Assembly: GCA_963756115.1 (NCBI GenBank)
Contig: CAVWMN010000010.1
Location: 868,001 to 932,000, forward strand
Direction of reading: 5' to 3'
Length of the DNA stretch: 64,000 nt
From: JTS-RE37 sp963756115
Lineage (GTDB): Bacteria > Bacteroidota > Bacteroidia > Flavobacteriales > Flavobacteriaceae
Below the pieces are notes generated by a model, which ran no database searches, was not told where the DNA came from, and saw nothing but the letters and a program-made list of their open reading frames with translations. The translations under genes were made by a program, and so were the position numbers. Every line of letters begins with the position of its first letter. The stretch's first letter is position 1. Positions 9,543 to 18,417 of the stretch are shown here, in pieces.

Positions 9543-9558
9543 CAAAGACAATAAGGCC

Positions 9559-9890
9559 TGCAGCTAACGGTGGCTTTTTGCAAGCGTGGCATGACGGAAC
9601 CAGTTTCAGCGTTAGTAAAGATCCAGGCTTCGGTCCCGGCTAAAAAATATCCATGGAGCTATGAAAACTTGAGCAATGAAAAGTTGACTGAAAATAACTC
9701 TTAGTAATGTCTACTCTGCTTTCATGTTCGCAGTCACATGAAATTGCAGGATTAATATGATAAAATATCAGAAAATGGGAAAATTCAATATTTCTTAAAA
9801 TTACATCCAAATGGTACATTAATTATATCGATTGGTACGAATTAAGACAAATTGAAGGAAACCTATAAGTGATTAATGACAAAAGACGTT
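9559..9890 (+). other. Cassette 1 boundary region with a decayed cassette remnant
   Basis: TGCAGCTAAC (9559-9568) closes cassette 1 and a GTT lies at 9611. No clear palindrome links them. The rest holds degraded coding sequence, including a frame at about 9773-9848 reading ENGKIQYFLKLHPNG, before the next boundary GTTGTAGCC at about 9883. It looks like a small cassette gene that lost its start and its own site. Confidence 0.4.
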
Positions 9891-9906
9891 GTAGCCAATT
9901 TAAAAC

Positions 9907-10323
9907 ATGAATTATTCCCGCTTAATCAAACTTGCTTTAATAGGACTTTTCATATCCTCCTGCTCTTCTGAAAGAAGGGAAATGTCGGAAGGGGAAAAAT
10001 TTCTAGCGGATAAACTTGGAGCTGAATGGACGAGTATTGGCTTAACGCAATCGGAGTCGCAAACAAATGGAAAGACAACCGAGCGTCGGAAATTTATAGA
10101 CATAATCGTTATGAACTCGAGAGACATTGAAAAAATATTCGAGGACAAGGAATACTTTGAAAAAAGTTCTAAAAACGTAGCTCAACTCGTGTTGGACTCG
10201 TTAAAATTTGGAGAGATATCCTTCCGACCAGAAGAAATTCAATTGGAATTTGTTGAAGAAAGTGGATTTTTAATTTTCAATAGTGAAAGAAAACGCTCAA
10301 CATCTTATAATCTTAATGAATAA
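9907..10323 (+). CDS. Hypothetical lipoprotein
   Basis: This is cassette 2. The 138-residue protein has a lipoprotein signal (IGLFISSC, Cys19). The mature part is charged with alternating helix and strand character and no recognisable domain. It probably sits in the periplasm or at the outer membrane. It is a single-gene cassette, with GTTGTAGCC upstream and GGCTACAAC downstream. The function is unknown. Confidence 0.75.
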   Translation: MNYSRLIKLALIGLFISSCSSERREMSEGEKFLADKLGAEWTSIGLTQSESQTNGKTTERRKFIDIIVMNSRDIEKIFEDKEYFEKSSKNVAQLVLDSLKFGEISFRPEEIQLEFVEESGFLIFNSERKRSTSYNLNE

Positions 10324-10342
10324 GTTTTTATTGGGCAAAAAC

Positions 10343-10579
10343 TGGCTACAACAGCGGCTATGAGCCATAGCTCCCCTCCAACACTAAAGAAATTTTACTC
10401 GATATTTAAAATATAAACATACTGCTTAGCGTTCTGCGAGAGCCAGTTGTTTGGGAAAGGCCTGGGGATGGTGTTCACCGCAAGAGAACTCATTGTCCGA
10501 TCGCCTGGGCTAGACTAAGGCAAGATCCAAACAACTGTCTATAAGTCGCCACGGCGCATAGCCGTACACGTTGGCGTGC
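10343..10579 (+). other. attC-like site of cassette 2 (long class)
   Basis: TGGCTACAAC (10343-10352) and GTTGGCGTGC (10570-10579) bound a palindrome with inner arms GCGGCTAT / CATAGCCG. It contains an internal CCAGTTGTTTGG / CCAAACAACTG hairpin. The same about 235 bp class recurs at 12618, 19818, 29920 and 45231. Confidence 0.75.
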
Positions 10580-10609
10580 ATGTAAAATGACCAGAATAAC
10601 ATACTCATA

Positions 10610-11176
10610 TTGACAATTACTCAATTACTTTTTGCTTGTGGACAAAACACAAACTCTATGGATATAATTGAAAATCGAACGGACGGCAAATTCGAGTTAA
10701 TCTATAAACCTGAATCATCGACATTTTCAGGACATCAACTAAAGATTATCCCGACAGAACCCAATAATGAACCTTCAACTGAGCAGCAAAAAAAAGCAAT
10801 AGAATATTTGGCAACTGAATTTTCGAAAAATGAGATTAGGTCAGTCCTAACAAAAGATGTTGAGTTTATAGACTCAGGCGAGAATTTTGAATCTGTAGCT
10901 TGTAACCTCTGTGCACAAAACATTGAGATTGAAAATTGGCAAGAAATTATGGACAAAGCTTATCAAACATCTTTTGCCGACCTGACTTTTTTAACACCTT
11001 GCTGTCATAAAAAGACAAGCCTTAACGACTTAGAATATGAAATGTCATCAGGATTTTCAAAATATGTAATTGAAATCAGTGACCCTGACATTAACGAAAA
11101 TCAAAAAGCTGAATTAACTAAAAATCTCAATGAGATACTTAAACAAGAGATGAAATTGATTTGGGCAAATTATTAA
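10610..11176 (+). CDS. Hypothetical protein with paired cysteines
   Basis: This is cassette 3. The frame can start at a TTG at 10610 (giving a short lipoprotein-like start, LLFACG) or at the ATG at 10658 (MDIIENRTDG), which would give about 172 residues. The protein has CNLC and, further on, PCCHKKTSLNDLEY, a pattern that could bind a metal, plus a helical C-terminus. I do not recognise the family. It is a single-gene cassette bounded by GTTGGCGTG and CACGCCAAC. The cysteine arrangement could mean a zinc-binding fold, but this is inference. Confidence 0.65.
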   Translation: MTITQLLFACGQNTNSMDIIENRTDGKFELIYKPESSTFSGHQLKIIPTEPNNEPSTEQQKKAIEYLATEFSKNEIRSVLTKDVEFIDSGENFESVACNLCAQNIEIENWQEIMDKAYQTSFADLTFLTPCCHKKTSLNDLEYEMSSGFSKYVIEISDPDINENQKAELTKNLNEILKQEMKLIWANY

Positions 11177-11192
11177 AAAGAAAAAAACACGA

Positions 11193-11327
11193 CACGCCAA
11201 CATCGGCTATAGCAAATGCGGGCTGACTGCTTAAAAATGAAAATATTGCACCTAATTAACATTCGGTCTGGTGGACAAAGATTCGGTTTCAAAATCCCGC
11301 ACTTGCCATAGCCTGAGCGTTAGGGCA
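11193..11327 (+). other. attC-like site of cassette 3
   Basis: CACGCCAAC (11193-11201) and GTTAGGGCAC (11318-11327) enclose arms CGGCTATAGCAAATGCGGG and CCCGCACTTGCCATAGCC. The left flank is the reverse complement of this cassette's own start, and the right flank belongs to the next cassette. Confidence 0.75.
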
Positions 11328-11361
11328 CATTAAGTAAAACACCATATTTCAAATCATATCT

Positions 11362-11369
11362 TATCTTTG
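11362..11369 (+). promoter_or_regulatory. Likely -7 box for the antitoxin-doc cassette
   Basis: TATCTTTG matches TAnnTTTG and lies 11 bases before the start of the antitoxin-like gene. No good -33 element is visible, so this is tentative. Confidence 0.35.
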
Positions 11370-11379
11370 TATTAAATCT

Positions 11380-11574
11380 TTGGATATGACTACCCGACAG
11401 ATTAAATCCAGAATTAATAAAGTACTCGACAATATACCGGAAAACGTGCTGGAGGAGATTCTGAGCTATTTGGAGGAAATTCAGGGTATGTCGGCCGACA
11501 AAATAGTTATGTCCCAACGACTTCGTAAAATTCTTTCCGAGGACAAAGAATTGCTCGAAAAGCTTGCTCAATGA
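11380..11574 (+). CDS. Small antitoxin-like protein preceding Doc
   Basis: This is the first gene of cassette 4. The 64-residue, mostly helical, charged protein (MTTRQIKSRINKVLDNIPEN) overlaps the Doc gene by four bases (ATGA-type overlap). Its size, position and acidic C-terminus (RKILSEDKELLEKLAQ) fit the antitoxin of a toxin-antitoxin pair. It has the pattern of short DUF2281-type antitoxins rather than Phd. The start could be ATG 11386 (MTTRQ). It should neutralise the toxin in the cytoplasm and repress the operon, by analogy with such pairs. Confidence 0.7.
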   Translation: MDMTTRQIKSRINKVLDNIPENVLEEILSYLEEIQGMSADKIVMSQRLRKILSEDKELLEKLAQ

Positions 11575-12233
11575 TCGACTTAAGACAGGCATTGAGCATC
11601 CATAAAGTTTTAATAGAAAAATTTGGAGGTACATATGGTCTAAAAGACCAAGGAGCCTTAGAATCTGCTTTAGCCAGACCTTATGCTACCTTCAACCAAA
11701 AAGAACTCTACCCCACACCAGTAGAGAAAGCTTCAGCAATTTTGGAAAGTATACTGATCAATCATCCTTTTTTGGATGGCAACAAGCGGACCGGCTATGT
11801 ACTTATGAGACTGATATTAATGGCAGGCGGACTTGATATCGAAGCCAGCCAAGATGATAAATATGAATTTATTATTGAGATTGCCAAAGGGAAACTTGAT
11901 ATCGAGCAAATCGTTAGCGCCGAGTATGAAACCCCACTTCCTCCTTTTTTATTTGCTCAAAGAATTTACAATGAAACAGTGTTTAAAGCCAGAAAAACCT
12001 TCTCCGACAATAATTGTACTCGAATTCTCAGGAAACGTGTAATTGCTCCAGAACTGATTCGGGTTAGCACGCCAGGGGCGCAACTCTCGTTGTCTGAACG
12101 GATGCAAACCGGGGTCGACTCTCGCGGTAAAAAAGAACTCCGAGCAGAGAATGGAAAAAGAATTCATCGGGTGAATTCAAAACCAAAATGGAGATTGAAT
12201 TTTTTAATGATACTGATATATCAACCCATATAA
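11571..12233 (+). CDS. doc: Doc-family (death-on-curing, Fic fold) toxin with chimeric C-terminus
   Basis: The first ~113 residues are a Doc toxin with the Fic-type motif HPFLDGNKRTG starting at His65. Doc enzymes phosphorylate EF-Tu and stop translation. At codon 115 the DNA becomes GTTAGCGCC, the start of the next cassette, so the frame runs into foreign sequence and adds about 106 residues with no Doc similarity. The native tail and the site of this cassette are missing. The toxin may be inactive or altered. The antitoxin gene upstream overlaps its start. Confidence 0.8.
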   Translation: MIDLRQALSIHKVLIEKFGGTYGLKDQGALESALARPYATFNQKELYPTPVEKASAILESILINHPFLDGNKRTGYVLMRLILMAGGLDIEASQDDKYEFIIEIAKGKLDIEQIVSAEYETPLPPFLFAQRIYNETVFKARKTFSDNNCTRILRKRVIAPELIRVSTPGAQLSLSERMQTGVDSRGKKELRAENGKRIHRVNSKPKWRLNFLMILIYQPI

Positions 12234-12626
12234 GTTTTGGGTTAAACTATCGGCTTAGTTATAAATTTTTTGAATACTTTGAAAACTCGCTTATGCTATC
12301 CGACAAAGGAATTCAATAATTCCGAAAAAGATGAATTAGAAGCAATTGCTAAGAAACACGATGTCGATTGGGTAATCAATTTCAAACGAGTAGAATTACT
12401 TGTTCAGAGACAATGAGAAGAAGGCGAAAATCGACTTTCAACTGTACAACCAAAAATTCAATGAAATTGTTATTGAAAGTCAAATCGTATCCGGTGACCA
12501 AAATCCTGGTTTTGAATTTGCCTGTGAAAATGAAACCATGAGCTGCGTAATAAACAATAGCATAAGCAGTATATCAATTCCTATCTTAAATTTTATTGGT
12601 CAAAACCGCAGAATACTGGCGCTAAC
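11913..12626 (+). pseudogene. Decayed cassette fused to the doc gene
   Basis: This cassette is bounded by GTTAGCGCC (11913) and GGCGCTAAC (12618-12626). A frame starting at 11925 (MKPHFLLFYLLKEFTM) breaks after about 38 codons. Further coding-like fragments follow in different frames (EKDELEAIAKKHDVDWVINF near 12330, then KKAKIDFQLYNQKFNEIVIE near 12420). I read it as a single hypothetical gene broken by several indels. The original function is not recognisable. Confidence 0.5.
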
Positions 12627-12856
12627 AGCGGCTATACACCATTGCTCCACTCCTACCCCTCAAGAAAATTTACTCTATATTTAAAGCAAAATAATTTGGT
12701 TAGCATTTTTGCATGGGCCAGTTGTTTGGAGAAAATGAAGGTATGGTGATTTCCGAAGAGAACTCACTGTATGAAGGCTTAGGCTAAACGCCTGTTACGG
12801 ATCCAAACAACTGTCTTTAAATCGCAACGGATGCATAGCCATACCCGTTGTCATTA
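12618..12856 (+). other. attC-like site of cassette 5 (long class)
   Basis: GGCGCTAAC (12618-12626) to GTTGTCATTA (12847-12856). Inner arms are AGCGGCTATA / GCATAGCC, with the CCAGTTGTTTGG / CCAAACAACTG internal hairpin. It is homologous to 10343-10579. Confidence 0.72.
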
Positions 12857-12866
12857 ATTTCCAATA

Positions 12867-13328
12867 ATGTATAAGACCGCAATAATTTCCATAGTATTTC
12901 TATTATCTCTTGGTTGCAAGAACAATACTGAGATAGATCTGATGCGTAATAAAATAGAAAGTCTTAGTATTGAAAATGACAGTCTAAAACGAATTGTTGA
13001 AGAAATAAATGGAAAATATGTGTTTGATAGTATCTCATTCAGAGATATCTACAGCCCTAAAAATACCAGAAAACTCAATTCAGAATTTGAAGTAGAGCTT
13101 CTGGTGGTCGGCTATAATCCGGACAAAAGTTTTTTTGTGAAATTTGATAGTATTGCAGACGGACAAAAAGTTAATCCAGATACTTTAAAACAAAGCAATG
13201 GTGGATTTAAGTACATAACTATACTTAAGGACAAGGAAAACGAAATAAGAATTGATATGAACGTAGAAAATGATTACGGAAAGAATAAACGTGGTGTATT
13301 GTACGAAAACGTGCGAATAAAAAACTAA
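12867..13328 (+). CDS. Hypothetical coiled-coil lipoprotein
   Basis: This is cassette 6. The 153-residue protein has a lipobox LSLGC (Cys17), a leucine-rich coiled coil over about residues 25-50 (MRNKIESLSIENDSLKRIVE) and a C-terminal beta-rich domain (FEVELLVVGYNPDKSFFVKF). That domain is reminiscent of GldM-type or immunoglobulin-like periplasmic modules. It is likely anchored in an envelope membrane. It is a single-gene cassette bounded by GTTGTCATTA and TAATGACAAC. The function is unknown. Confidence 0.75.
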   Translation: MYKTAIISIVFLLSLGCKNNTEIDLMRNKIESLSIENDSLKRIVEEINGKYVFDSISFRDIYSPKNTRKLNSEFEVELLVVGYNPDKSFFVKFDSIADGQKVNPDTLKQSNGGFKYITILKDKENEIRIDMNVENDYGKNKRGVLYENVRIKN

Positions 13329-13555
13329 TGACAACACTGGCTATAAACAAGCGCTAACGCTAGCCTTTGAGAATAATTCCTACATTTAATAAATATTAAT
13401 CCCGGCCGGAACGCCCTGGTCGGTGCTGTGCCTGCCCGCGTTAATCTCGCCCGGAAGACCCGGGCGACCCTATGCTCGCACAGCACCGTAAATCCTGCCT
13501 ACCTGGCGGTACGGCAGGCAGGCGCGCCAGTTCATAGCCGTACACGTTGGCAACC
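13323..13555 (+). other. attC-like site of cassette 6 (GC-rich class)
   Basis: CTAATGACAAC overlaps the stop of the preceding gene, and GTTGGCAACC (13546-13555) ends the site. Inside are nested GC-rich hairpins (GGTCGGTGCTGTGC / GCACAGCACCG) absent from most sites. The same class occurs at 21573-21792. Confidence 0.7.
13495..13523. repeat. REP-like palindrome CCTGCC...GGCAGGCAGG
   Basis: This short GC-rich palindrome sits inside an attC-like site. Similar copies lie at 20022-20040, 21741-21759 and 45435-45453. It appears to be a dispersed chromosomal palindrome that has entered some sites. Confidence 0.65.
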
Positions 13556-13557
13556 AT

Positions 13558-13959
13558 ATGAAAAATATTATTCCATTAATTTTTGGGTTATACTTTCTTA
13601 ACTCTTGGGGGCAAAATTTGTCCTGCGCAGATTTTAAAAACGGTAGATTTTTGGTTCCAGCCGATTCAATAATCTCCAAATCTTATATTATTGTGCGCCA
13701 AAACGGAAAGCAAATCGAATTGGACGATGACGGAAATAAAACCTTTATCAACATAGAATACATAGATGATTGCAATTTTATTTTAACTAAAGATGAGAAA
13801 TTAAATGAATTGGATAAAGTGGACCAACTTGTAAATGATTCTGGGGGGATGCAGGTAACGGTACTTGAAATTAAAGGTGATACGCTTATATATAATGGAT
13901 TACTAGAGAATGACACTTTACGGTTTGAGCAAAAAGGTAGAATAATTAAAATAAAATGA
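13558..13959 (+). CDS. Hypothetical secreted protein
   Basis: This is cassette 7. The 133-residue protein starts with a Sec signal (IIPLIFGLYFLNSWGQ) and a conserved-looking start NLSCADFKNGRFLVP. It has a beta-rich mature part with IEYIDDCNFIL and GDTLIYNGLLENDTLRFEQKG. It resembles small secreted beta-barrel or lipocalin-like proteins common in Bacteroidota cassettes and intergenic islands. I cannot name a family. The cassette is bounded by GTTGGCAACC and GGTTGCCAAC. Confidence 0.72.
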   Translation: MKNIIPLIFGLYFLNSWGQNLSCADFKNGRFLVPADSIISKSYIIVRQNGKQIELDDDGNKTFINIEYIDDCNFILTKDEKLNELDKVDQLVNDSGGMQVTVLEIKGDTLIYNGLLENDTLRFEQKGRIIKIK

Positions 13960-13968
13960 ATACGGTTG

Positions 13969-14164
13969 CCAACATAACCTACAAACAATACGGGCTTCGG
14001 ACATAAACGAAAGGTTTGTTTATTTTTATGAAGACCGCAAAATCTTTTCGATTTTGCTTTGGACAGGAAAAATTAAAACAAAACAAAAAGCTTTTGCTAT
14101 GTGCGTGCCGGAAAGTAAACGATAGTTTGCTCCCGTACTGTTCATAGCTCAACCGTTGTGTATA
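13969..14164 (+). other. attC-like site of cassette 7
   Basis: GGTTGCCAAC (ending at about 13979) to GTTGTGTATA (14155-14164). Arms include ACAATACGGG / CCCGTACTGTTCATAG. It has an internal AAAATC / GATTTT hairpin of the class found at 19089 and 32523. Confidence 0.65.
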
Positions 14165-14184
14165 ATGCGGAAAAACCGTCTCGA

Positions 14185-14685
14185 ATGAAAAATATAATAC
14201 TTCTTTTATTGTTAACAACTTCGGTTTATGGACAGAATTCGGAGAAAATTTCTGACGGACAACTGTGCGGACAAATTAAATCAGCGATTAAATACCTTAA
14301 AGCTGATAAAGAATTAAAAACTCGGAATTTTAGATTTGATTCTAAAATTGGAAACGGATGGAATTATGATATGTTTTCATCAGAATATGTTGCTCATCAA
14401 TTAGTTGTTGAAAAAGAAAAGATATTTGATTTAGATAAAACCAAAACTTATCCGATTTATAAAAAACTGGAAAACACCAAACGCAAAATTGCCGAATTGG
14501 AATTAGATTGTGTGAAAAAGAAAAGAAAACCGAATGCGGAATTATCTAAATTGGACAACGATAATTTGCTGATTAACGTGACAACAAATCGAGTCGGAAA
14601 AGAAGGCGCAAATGGAATAGCTTATTTATTCTTTTTTGAAAATGGAGAAATATCAAAAGTATATAAAACGAGTTGGATTGAATAA
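14185..14685 (+). CDS. Hypothetical secreted protein
   Basis: This is cassette 8. The start is set at ATG 14185, because upstream codons lie within the cassette boundary. The 166-residue product begins with a clear signal peptide (NIILLLLLTTSVYGQ). It continues with SDGQLCGQIKSAIKYLKADK and a C-terminal GIAYLFFFENGEISKVYKTSWIE segment, possibly a small periplasmic domain. No family is recognised. It is a single-gene cassette with GTTGTGTATA / ATACACAAC ends. Confidence 0.72.
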   Translation: MKNIILLLLLTTSVYGQNSEKISDGQLCGQIKSAIKYLKADKELKTRNFRFDSKIGNGWNYDMFSSEYVAHQLVVEKEKIFDLDKTKTYPIYKKLENTKRKIAELELDCVKKKRKPNAELSKLDNDNLLINVTTNRVGKEGANGIAYLFFFENGEISKVYKTSWIE

Positions 14686-14692
14686 AAAAGCA

Positions 14693-14856
14693 CTATACAC
14701 AACAATGTATAACCGCAACTACGGCAGATTCGACTACCCTTCGCCTACGCTCAGGGCAGGCTCCCGAATCCACTCGGAATTGCCAACGCCAGTTCTTAAC
14801 CGAAAGTTAACGCATATTAACCCGTAACTGACGGTTATACGAGACCGTTGGCGGTA
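14693..14856 (+). other. attC-like site of cassette 8
   Basis: CTATACACAAC to GTTGGCGGTA (14847-14856). Inner arms are GTATAACCG / CGGTTATACGAG. It is about 160 bp long and has no embedded terminator. Confidence 0.7.
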
Positions 14857-14880
14857 ATTTAAAGGAAACCCGAGAATTCA

Positions 14881-15768
14881 ATGAAAATTCAATCATATAT
14901 ATCAATATTGATAATGCTCACTTTAGCAAAGTTTGCATTTGCACATCCAACGGGCAATATGATAACTGTTGGAAGTAATATTCTTTGGTCTTACATCAAC
15001 CCGATTAACGACCCCGACCATCACGCCTGTATTATGGTTTGGGGTAAATATTCAGCGCCAAAAGTCTTTATCCAATCTGAATTTTCCGCCAGCGACTATA
15101 TGCTTTACAATAACCAAAACGAAATTTATATCATAGAAAGAAGACACTTACAAGCTACTCAAGAATTTGAGGTAAGATTGATGAAAACAACCATTGGGAA
15201 CAAGCCAAAAATTATTTGGGAGTGGTTTAAAGATAAGTGGCGAATTGGAGAAGGTGGATTTTTTATGCTATCCGACAATCAAATGGTCTTTGGAAAATAT
15301 CCTGAAATTTATACTTTAAAAAAGGGCGGAAAACCTCAAAAATATTTCGACTTTGACCAACCTGTAAAGAGAATAAGGGCAGTTGAAAGCAACCAAATTC
15401 TCTTGTTGGGAGATAACGCCTGTTATTTGACCCGGCAAGACGGAAGCATAGTGAAACAATGGAATCGTTTAATAGACGATAAAATTAAAGACGCACCTTT
15501 AAACAGAAACCAAATATTTGATGCCGATTATAACAATGAAAATCTACTGATTGCCTATTGGGGGAAAAGGTCTTTTGAATCGATAGATAAAAACGGAAAA
15601 CGTCAAACCTTGCTTCAACGGTCAGAGCCGTTCACACCACATTGGGTAGCGTTTTGGAACGATCAAAAATTATTATTTTCTTCTAAACTTGTTTTTGACG
15701 GAAGTACGCCAAAGCCTCATTTAGTTTTACTGAATAATAAAAACCAAAGTCAAGTGGTATGGGACTGA
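14881..15768 (+). CDS. Secreted beta-propeller-like hypothetical protein
   Basis: This is cassette 9. The 295-residue protein has a signal peptide (ISILIMLTLAKFAFA). The mature part starts HPTGNMITVGSNILWSYINP and consists of repeated strand-turn-strand units such as NQILLLGDNACYLTRQDGS, typical of a beta-propeller. It is probably periplasmic or secreted. A similar start (HPTGNMI) is reminiscent of secreted WD40/YVTN-type proteins, but no enzymatic motif is seen. The single-gene cassette shares its boundary sequence (GTTGGCGGTA) with the following cassette. Confidence 0.72.
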   Translation: MKIQSYISILIMLTLAKFAFAHPTGNMITVGSNILWSYINPINDPDHHACIMVWGKYSAPKVFIQSEFSASDYMLYNNQNEIYIIERRHLQATQEFEVRLMKTTIGNKPKIIWEWFKDKWRIGEGGFFMLSDNQMVFGKYPEIYTLKKGGKPQKYFDFDQPVKRIRAVESNQILLLGDNACYLTRQDGSIVKQWNRLIDDKIKDAPLNRNQIFDADYNNENLLIAYWGKRSFESIDKNGKRQTLLQRSEPFTPHWVAFWNDQKLLFSSKLVFDGSTPKPHLVLLNNKNQSQVVWD

Positions 15769-15793
15769 TAAATAAACAAAAGTAAAATAATAA

Positions 15794-15927
15794 CTACCGC
15801 CAATAACGCCTATACCCCATTGCTTCCCATTAATTGTCCTTATTTCCTATCTTAGGTTTTTATAAATCAAATCTGGTTTGGCCTAGGCTTCTAAAGCAAC
15901 GGGGCATAGCCAGGGCCGTTGGCGGTA
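15794..15927 (+). other. attC-like site of cassette 9 (mutated left core)
   Basis: TACCGCCAAT (AAC changed to AAT) at about 15795-15804 to GTTGGCGGTA (15918-15927). Arms are CCTATACCCCATTGC and GCAACGGGGCATAGCC. The mutated core may impair excision. Confidence 0.65.
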
Positions 15928-15951
15928 ATATAAAAACAAAGCGAACAAACA

Positions 15952-16962
15952 ATGAAGAACATACTTAATTTAGTCATAATTACACTATTAATCTTTAGCT
16001 GTAAAGAAAACAAATCGAAACCCAATGAACTAGCAAGTAGTTCGGAAACCACAGAATATAGCGGAACAGCAAGTGTTACGCAAGGCATAGCCACCACAAT
16101 AGCTGAAGATATATATTCTTGTGAACGTGGAAGAAAGACTGATGTAGGAGAGATTACTTCGACCGATGGTAAAAAATGGATTGTGCCAGCTCAAACAAAT
16201 TATACAAATGATGACTTCCCGTTTGCGGGAAACTTATTTAATTCCTGCGAAGGAAAGAATTATGCAACAACAAAAGAGGCTTTAGCAAGTTTTGACAATT
16301 CCAAATTAATCGAAATTGACGAAGATGGCGAGATTTTTACAGCCTATATTTTTGCTGACAACTATTTTGAAATGTATGTAAATGGCATTCCCGTTGGAAA
16401 AGATAAAGTACCCTTTACAGAGTTTAATTCTAGTATTGTAAAGTTTAAAGTTCAAAAATCATTTACCATCGCTATGAAATTGGTAGATTGGGAAGAACAT
16501 TTGGGTGTTGGTTGCGAAGAAAATAGAGGCAAATCCTTTCACAATGGAGATGGTGGAATGGTTGCCGTAATTAAAGATGCACAAAACAATATTATTGCTA
16601 AAACTGATGAAAGTTGGAAAGCACAGACTTTTTACACAGCACCGATTAAGGACTTAAGTTGTGTATCAGAAGAGGGGAATTATAGATACTCTAAAAATTG
16701 TGACACCAATGGAGGTCAAGATGGTTCAAAGTTTTATGCACTACATTGGGAATTGCCCAATGATTGGATGAAAACTGATTTTGATGATTCCAATTGGCCT
16801 AATGCCACAATGTTTACCAATCAAACCATTGGTGTAGATAATAAACCTTCGTACACCAACTTCACTTCTATTTTTGACGATTCTGATAATGATGCCGAAT
16901 TTATATGGTCAACTAATGTTGTATTAGATAATGAAGTTTTAGTACGATACACTATAAAATAA
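15952..16962 (+). CDS. Hypothetical lipoprotein, partner of a YHYH protein
   Basis: This is the first gene of the two-gene cassette 10. The 336-residue protein has a lipobox IFSC (Cys17) and a low-complexity linker up to about residue 50. A large beta-rich domain follows with several cysteines (SCERGRK, NSCEGKNYA, VGCEENRG, SCVSEEG) that could form disulfides. The WELPNDWMKTDFDDSNWPNA segment is typical of carbohydrate-binding or PA14-like sandwich modules. It precedes the YHYH gene by five bases, so the two are co-transcribed and probably act together at the cell surface. The substrate is unknown. Confidence 0.72.
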   Translation: MKNILNLVIITLLIFSCKENKSKPNELASSSETTEYSGTASVTQGIATTIAEDIYSCERGRKTDVGEITSTDGKKWIVPAQTNYTNDDFPFAGNLFNSCEGKNYATTKEALASFDNSKLIEIDEDGEIFTAYIFADNYFEMYVNGIPVGKDKVPFTEFNSSIVKFKVQKSFTIAMKLVDWEEHLGVGCEENRGKSFHNGDGGMVAVIKDAQNNIIAKTDESWKAQTFYTAPIKDLSCVSEEGNYRYSKNCDTNGGQDGSKFYALHWELPNDWMKTDFDDSNWPNATMFTNQTIGVDNKPSYTNFTSIFDDSDNDAEFIWSTNVVLDNEVLVRYTIK

Positions 16963-16967
16963 AGGCT

Positions 16968-18272
16968 ATGAACAAGATACTATTTATACTATCAATTCTG
17001 TTTTTTTCCTCTCAAGCTTCAGCTCACGAAGGCGGGCACAGTGCTCCTACAAAAGTCTGGCATTTTACAAATAGTGAAATGAACCTAAAAGCTGAATTTA
17101 TTGAAAAAATTGATGAAAGAGTGTATCTAATGAATGATGCACACAAAATTGTAGCCTTTAATATTTCAGAATTTACGAGTAAAGAACAACAATATATTTT
17201 AAATAAAGCAAATTGGATTATTGACAAAAACACTTCACAAAAAGAGTATCAATTATTTTCGATAAACTATTCTAAAATTTTAATTTATTTTGGTTTTGCC
17301 CTGTTACTATTTTCATTCTTCAAATTTAGAAAAAAGAATACCTCTAAAATTTTAGCTTTTATTTTAATCGGACTTTCATTTGTTATAGTGAGTTGTAAAA
17401 CAAACGTTTCATCAAATGGAATTAAAATGGCAAAAAATGACATTTCATATTTAAAATCTATTTTTGGCGTTTTTGCCAAAGTGACTACACGGTACGATAA
17501 CAAATATTTCTACATAGAATCAGACGGAATACCTGAACACGAAATGATGACAGGCATAACCAATTGGCAACAACAAGTTCCTATTAATCACGATTATTCG
17601 GGTAGTAATGCTTGGGCAATTCCCTTGCAACCTGAATTGGCTGAAAATCCACTATCGACAAAAGACAATTTTATGAAAGGTGCTATTGCTATTTCTGCGA
17701 ATGGAATACCTATTTTTAATCCTTTAAATAATCGAGGCGAAGATGCAAATGCCATTGGAGAATTAGACAAATGGGGAGGACATTGTGGAAGAGCAGATGA
17801 TTATCATTATCACTTACCTCCTACACATTTACAATCTAAAGTAGGAAATGGTAAACCAATAGCCTATGCTTTAGATGGTTTTCCAGTTTACGGAGAAACC
17901 AAAGAGCAGTTAGATGAAAGTCTTGGACGTTTTACTTCAGACAGCACTTATCAATACCACGCAGTTAAAGAATACCCGTATTTAATTGCGTCTATGAAAG
18001 GTAAAGTTGAAATTAACCCAAGAACTCAAGCACCCGAAAATGAGATAATGCCACAAGCAAAAACAAAAGGAGTTCGACCAGATTTAAGACCTTTACGTGA
18101 TGCTGAAATTATTGACTTTATGAACCCTGAACTCAACCAATACAGTTTAAAATACAAAGTTGAATCATCAATTTATACTATAAATTATGGTTGGGATAAC
18201 AATGGAAAATATAACTACGAATTTATAAACCCAGACGGAACAACAACAAATTTGACATACAAAAGAGAATAA
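16968..18272 (+). CDS. YHYH-domain membrane-anchored protein
   Basis: This 434-residue protein has a signal peptide (ILFILSILFFSSQASA) and a His-rich mature start (HEGGHSAPTKVW). Transmembrane helices at about 103-120 and 128-143 precede a large domain containing GGHCGRADDYHYHLPPTHL, the signature of the YHYH family. His and Cys residues there may bind copper or another metal. It ends with a fibronectin-like YGWDNNGKYNYEFINPDG. It is co-transcribed with the lipoprotein upstream. The role is unknown; a surface metal-dependent function is inference. Confidence 0.85.
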   Translation: MNKILFILSILFFSSQASAHEGGHSAPTKVWHFTNSEMNLKAEFIEKIDERVYLMNDAHKIVAFNISEFTSKEQQYILNKANWIIDKNTSQKEYQLFSINYSKILIYFGFALLLFSFFKFRKKNTSKILAFILIGLSFVIVSCKTNVSSNGIKMAKNDISYLKSIFGVFAKVTTRYDNKYFYIESDGIPEHEMMTGITNWQQQVPINHDYSGSNAWAIPLQPELAENPLSTKDNFMKGAIAISANGIPIFNPLNNRGEDANAIGELDKWGGHCGRADDYHYHLPPTHLQSKVGNGKPIAYALDGFPVYGETKEQLDESLGRFTSDSTYQYHAVKEYPYLIASMKGKVEINPRTQAPENEIMPQAKTKGVRPDLRPLRDAEIIDFMNPELNQYSLKYKVESSIYTINYGWDNNGKYNYEFINPDGTTTNLTYKRE

Positions 18273-18276
18273 ATAC

Positions 18277-18414
18277 TACCGCCAACAACGTATATAAAAA
18301 ATAGCGATTTAATTGCTTAAACAAAGAATAAATAATAACATAAAAGTCAGTTATAATATGGAAAGATAGTGCTTAAAAATTCGCTACTTTTTATATACAA
18401 GACCGTTGTGCTTA
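18277..18414 (+). other. attC-like site of cassette 10
   Basis: TACCGCCAAC (18277-18286) to GTTGTGCTTA (18405-18414). Arms are CGTATATAAAAAATAGCGA and TCGCTACTTTTTATATAC. This gives a long near-perfect palindrome. Confidence 0.78.
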
Positions 18415-18417
18415 ATT

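Noticed and set aside
13979..14218. Minus-strand frame of 79 codons within the site at 13969-14164
   Set aside because: It lies within the palindrome and the start of the next gene; its translation reflects the inverted repeat.
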